DNA of 14,798 nucleotides from CAYWGR01 sp964458015 (lineage in GTDB: Bacteria; Planctomycetota; Planctomycetia; Pirellulales; Thermoguttaceae): positions 1 through 14,798 of the forward strand of contig CAYWGR010000149.1 in the NCBI GenBank assembly GCA_964458015.1. Reading direction: 5' to 3'. The translations under genes and the position numbers were made by a program. Of this stretch, positions 14,448 to 14,798 are shown piece by piece. Positions within the stretch are counted from its first letter, which is position 1; each line of letters starts with the position of its first letter. The notes below the pieces were generated by a model. It was not told where the DNA came from and made no database searches. It was given only the letters and a program-made list of their open reading frames with translations.

Positions 14448-14798
14448 TTACGCACAACGTCTTAGTTCTTCCTGAACTTGTCCTTGGGCGACGATCGCCC
14501 GCACTAACTCGGCATTCAGCCGGTGTCCGCTGCGAAACGCGACGAATCGGCCGATCAAATCGCAACCCGCCAAGGCGAGATCGCCCATCATGTCGGCCAC
14601 TTTATGCCGAACGCATTCGTCGGGGAACCGAAGTTGGTTGTCGATCAGTCCGCGACGCCCGAACACCAAAAGATCCTTGCACGTGGCCCGATGACCCAAA
14701 CCCTGGGCCTTCAGCGCCTCGGCTTCCGATTCCAACAGAAACGTGCGGCTTGGAGCCAAATTGACGTGAAAATAGCGCGGTGAAATCGAAACTTCCAG
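14448..14798 (-). CDS. lpxC: UDP-3-O-acyl-N-acetylglucosamine deacetylase LpxC, C-terminal part
   Basis: The frame runs off the right edge; the TTG at 14759 is internal because the codons before it read EVSISPRYFHVN in the same frame. About 116 residues of the C-terminal half are seen: APSRTFLLESEAEAL, QGLGHRAT, LRFPDECVRHKVADMMGDL, which contains the zinc-binding His and Asp of the H-x-x-x-D motif, and RSGHRLNAEL with the catalytic His of the S-G-H motif. LpxC performs the committed deacetylation of lipid A synthesis, just after LpxA. The protein ends shortly after this block, so it is a stand-alone LpxC and not the LpxC-FabZ fusion known from Bacteroidetes. Confidence 0.95.
   Translation of the reverse strand: MEVSISPRYFHVNLAPSRTFLLESEAEALKAQGLGHRATCKDLLVFGRRGLIDNQLRFPDECVRHKVADMMGDLALAGCDLIGRFVAFRSGHRLNAELVRAIVAQGQVQEELRRCA

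Noticed and set aside
1..14798. CRISPR arrays, tRNA or rRNA genes, and intact insertion sequences
   Set aside because: I looked for regularly spaced repeats, tRNA-like cloverleaf ends and transposase motifs and found none that could be supported.

Overview
The window looks like a chromosomal segment of a Gram-negative-type bacterium, most likely a planctomycete (Pirellulales-like). This is inferred from the combination of lipid A genes (lpxC, lpxA), a secreted protein with PEP-CTERM (exosortase) sorting signals, and the general protein flavour. No rRNA or taxonomic marker is present, so the assignment is provisional.

Layout. Positions 1-7054 (+) hold a surface-polysaccharide cluster. In order it contains a 5'-truncated NodB-type deacetylase/GT4 glycosyltransferase fusion, a CapK/PaaK-like ANL-fold protein, a split PssD/PssE (Alg14/Alg13-like) glycosyltransferase, a SAM methyltransferase, a WecG/TagA/CpsF glycosyltransferase and a polytopic membrane protein. 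The first four reading frames overlap at their stop/start junctions, so they are probably translationally coupled. No flippase, polymerase or initiating transferase is visible, so the cluster probably continues upstream.

Positions 7055-9457 (+) are a separate unit. A near-consensus sigma70-type promoter is followed by a clear cobalamin riboswitch, a structured leader, a six-codon micro-ORF with a strong Shine-Dalgarno sequence, and then one long secreted protein. That protein is two complete PEP-CTERM preproteins joined in one frame: signal peptide, domain A, PEP-CTERM, second signal-like segment, DUF4465-like domain, PEP-CTERM. B12 control of an exosortase-anchored double protein suggests a cobamide-capture system at the planctomycete cell surface. 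This is the most interesting part of the window.

A hairpin at 9445-9479 separates it from a convergent gene (9518-12163, -) for a large secreted TIM-barrel glycosidase-like protein. The right end (12446-14798, -) is a lipid A operon reading lpxC (partial), lpxA, then a Gfo/Idh/MocA oxidoreductase that may be GnnA-like. The 3' end of the oxidoreductase falls into a 10-N assembly gap (12436-12445). Beyond the gap lie a possible dispersed repeat and a good intrinsic terminator.

The two halves fit a common theme of cell-envelope and surface biogenesis, but the B12-controlled protein has its own promoter and is not obviously part of either polysaccharide or lipid A synthesis.
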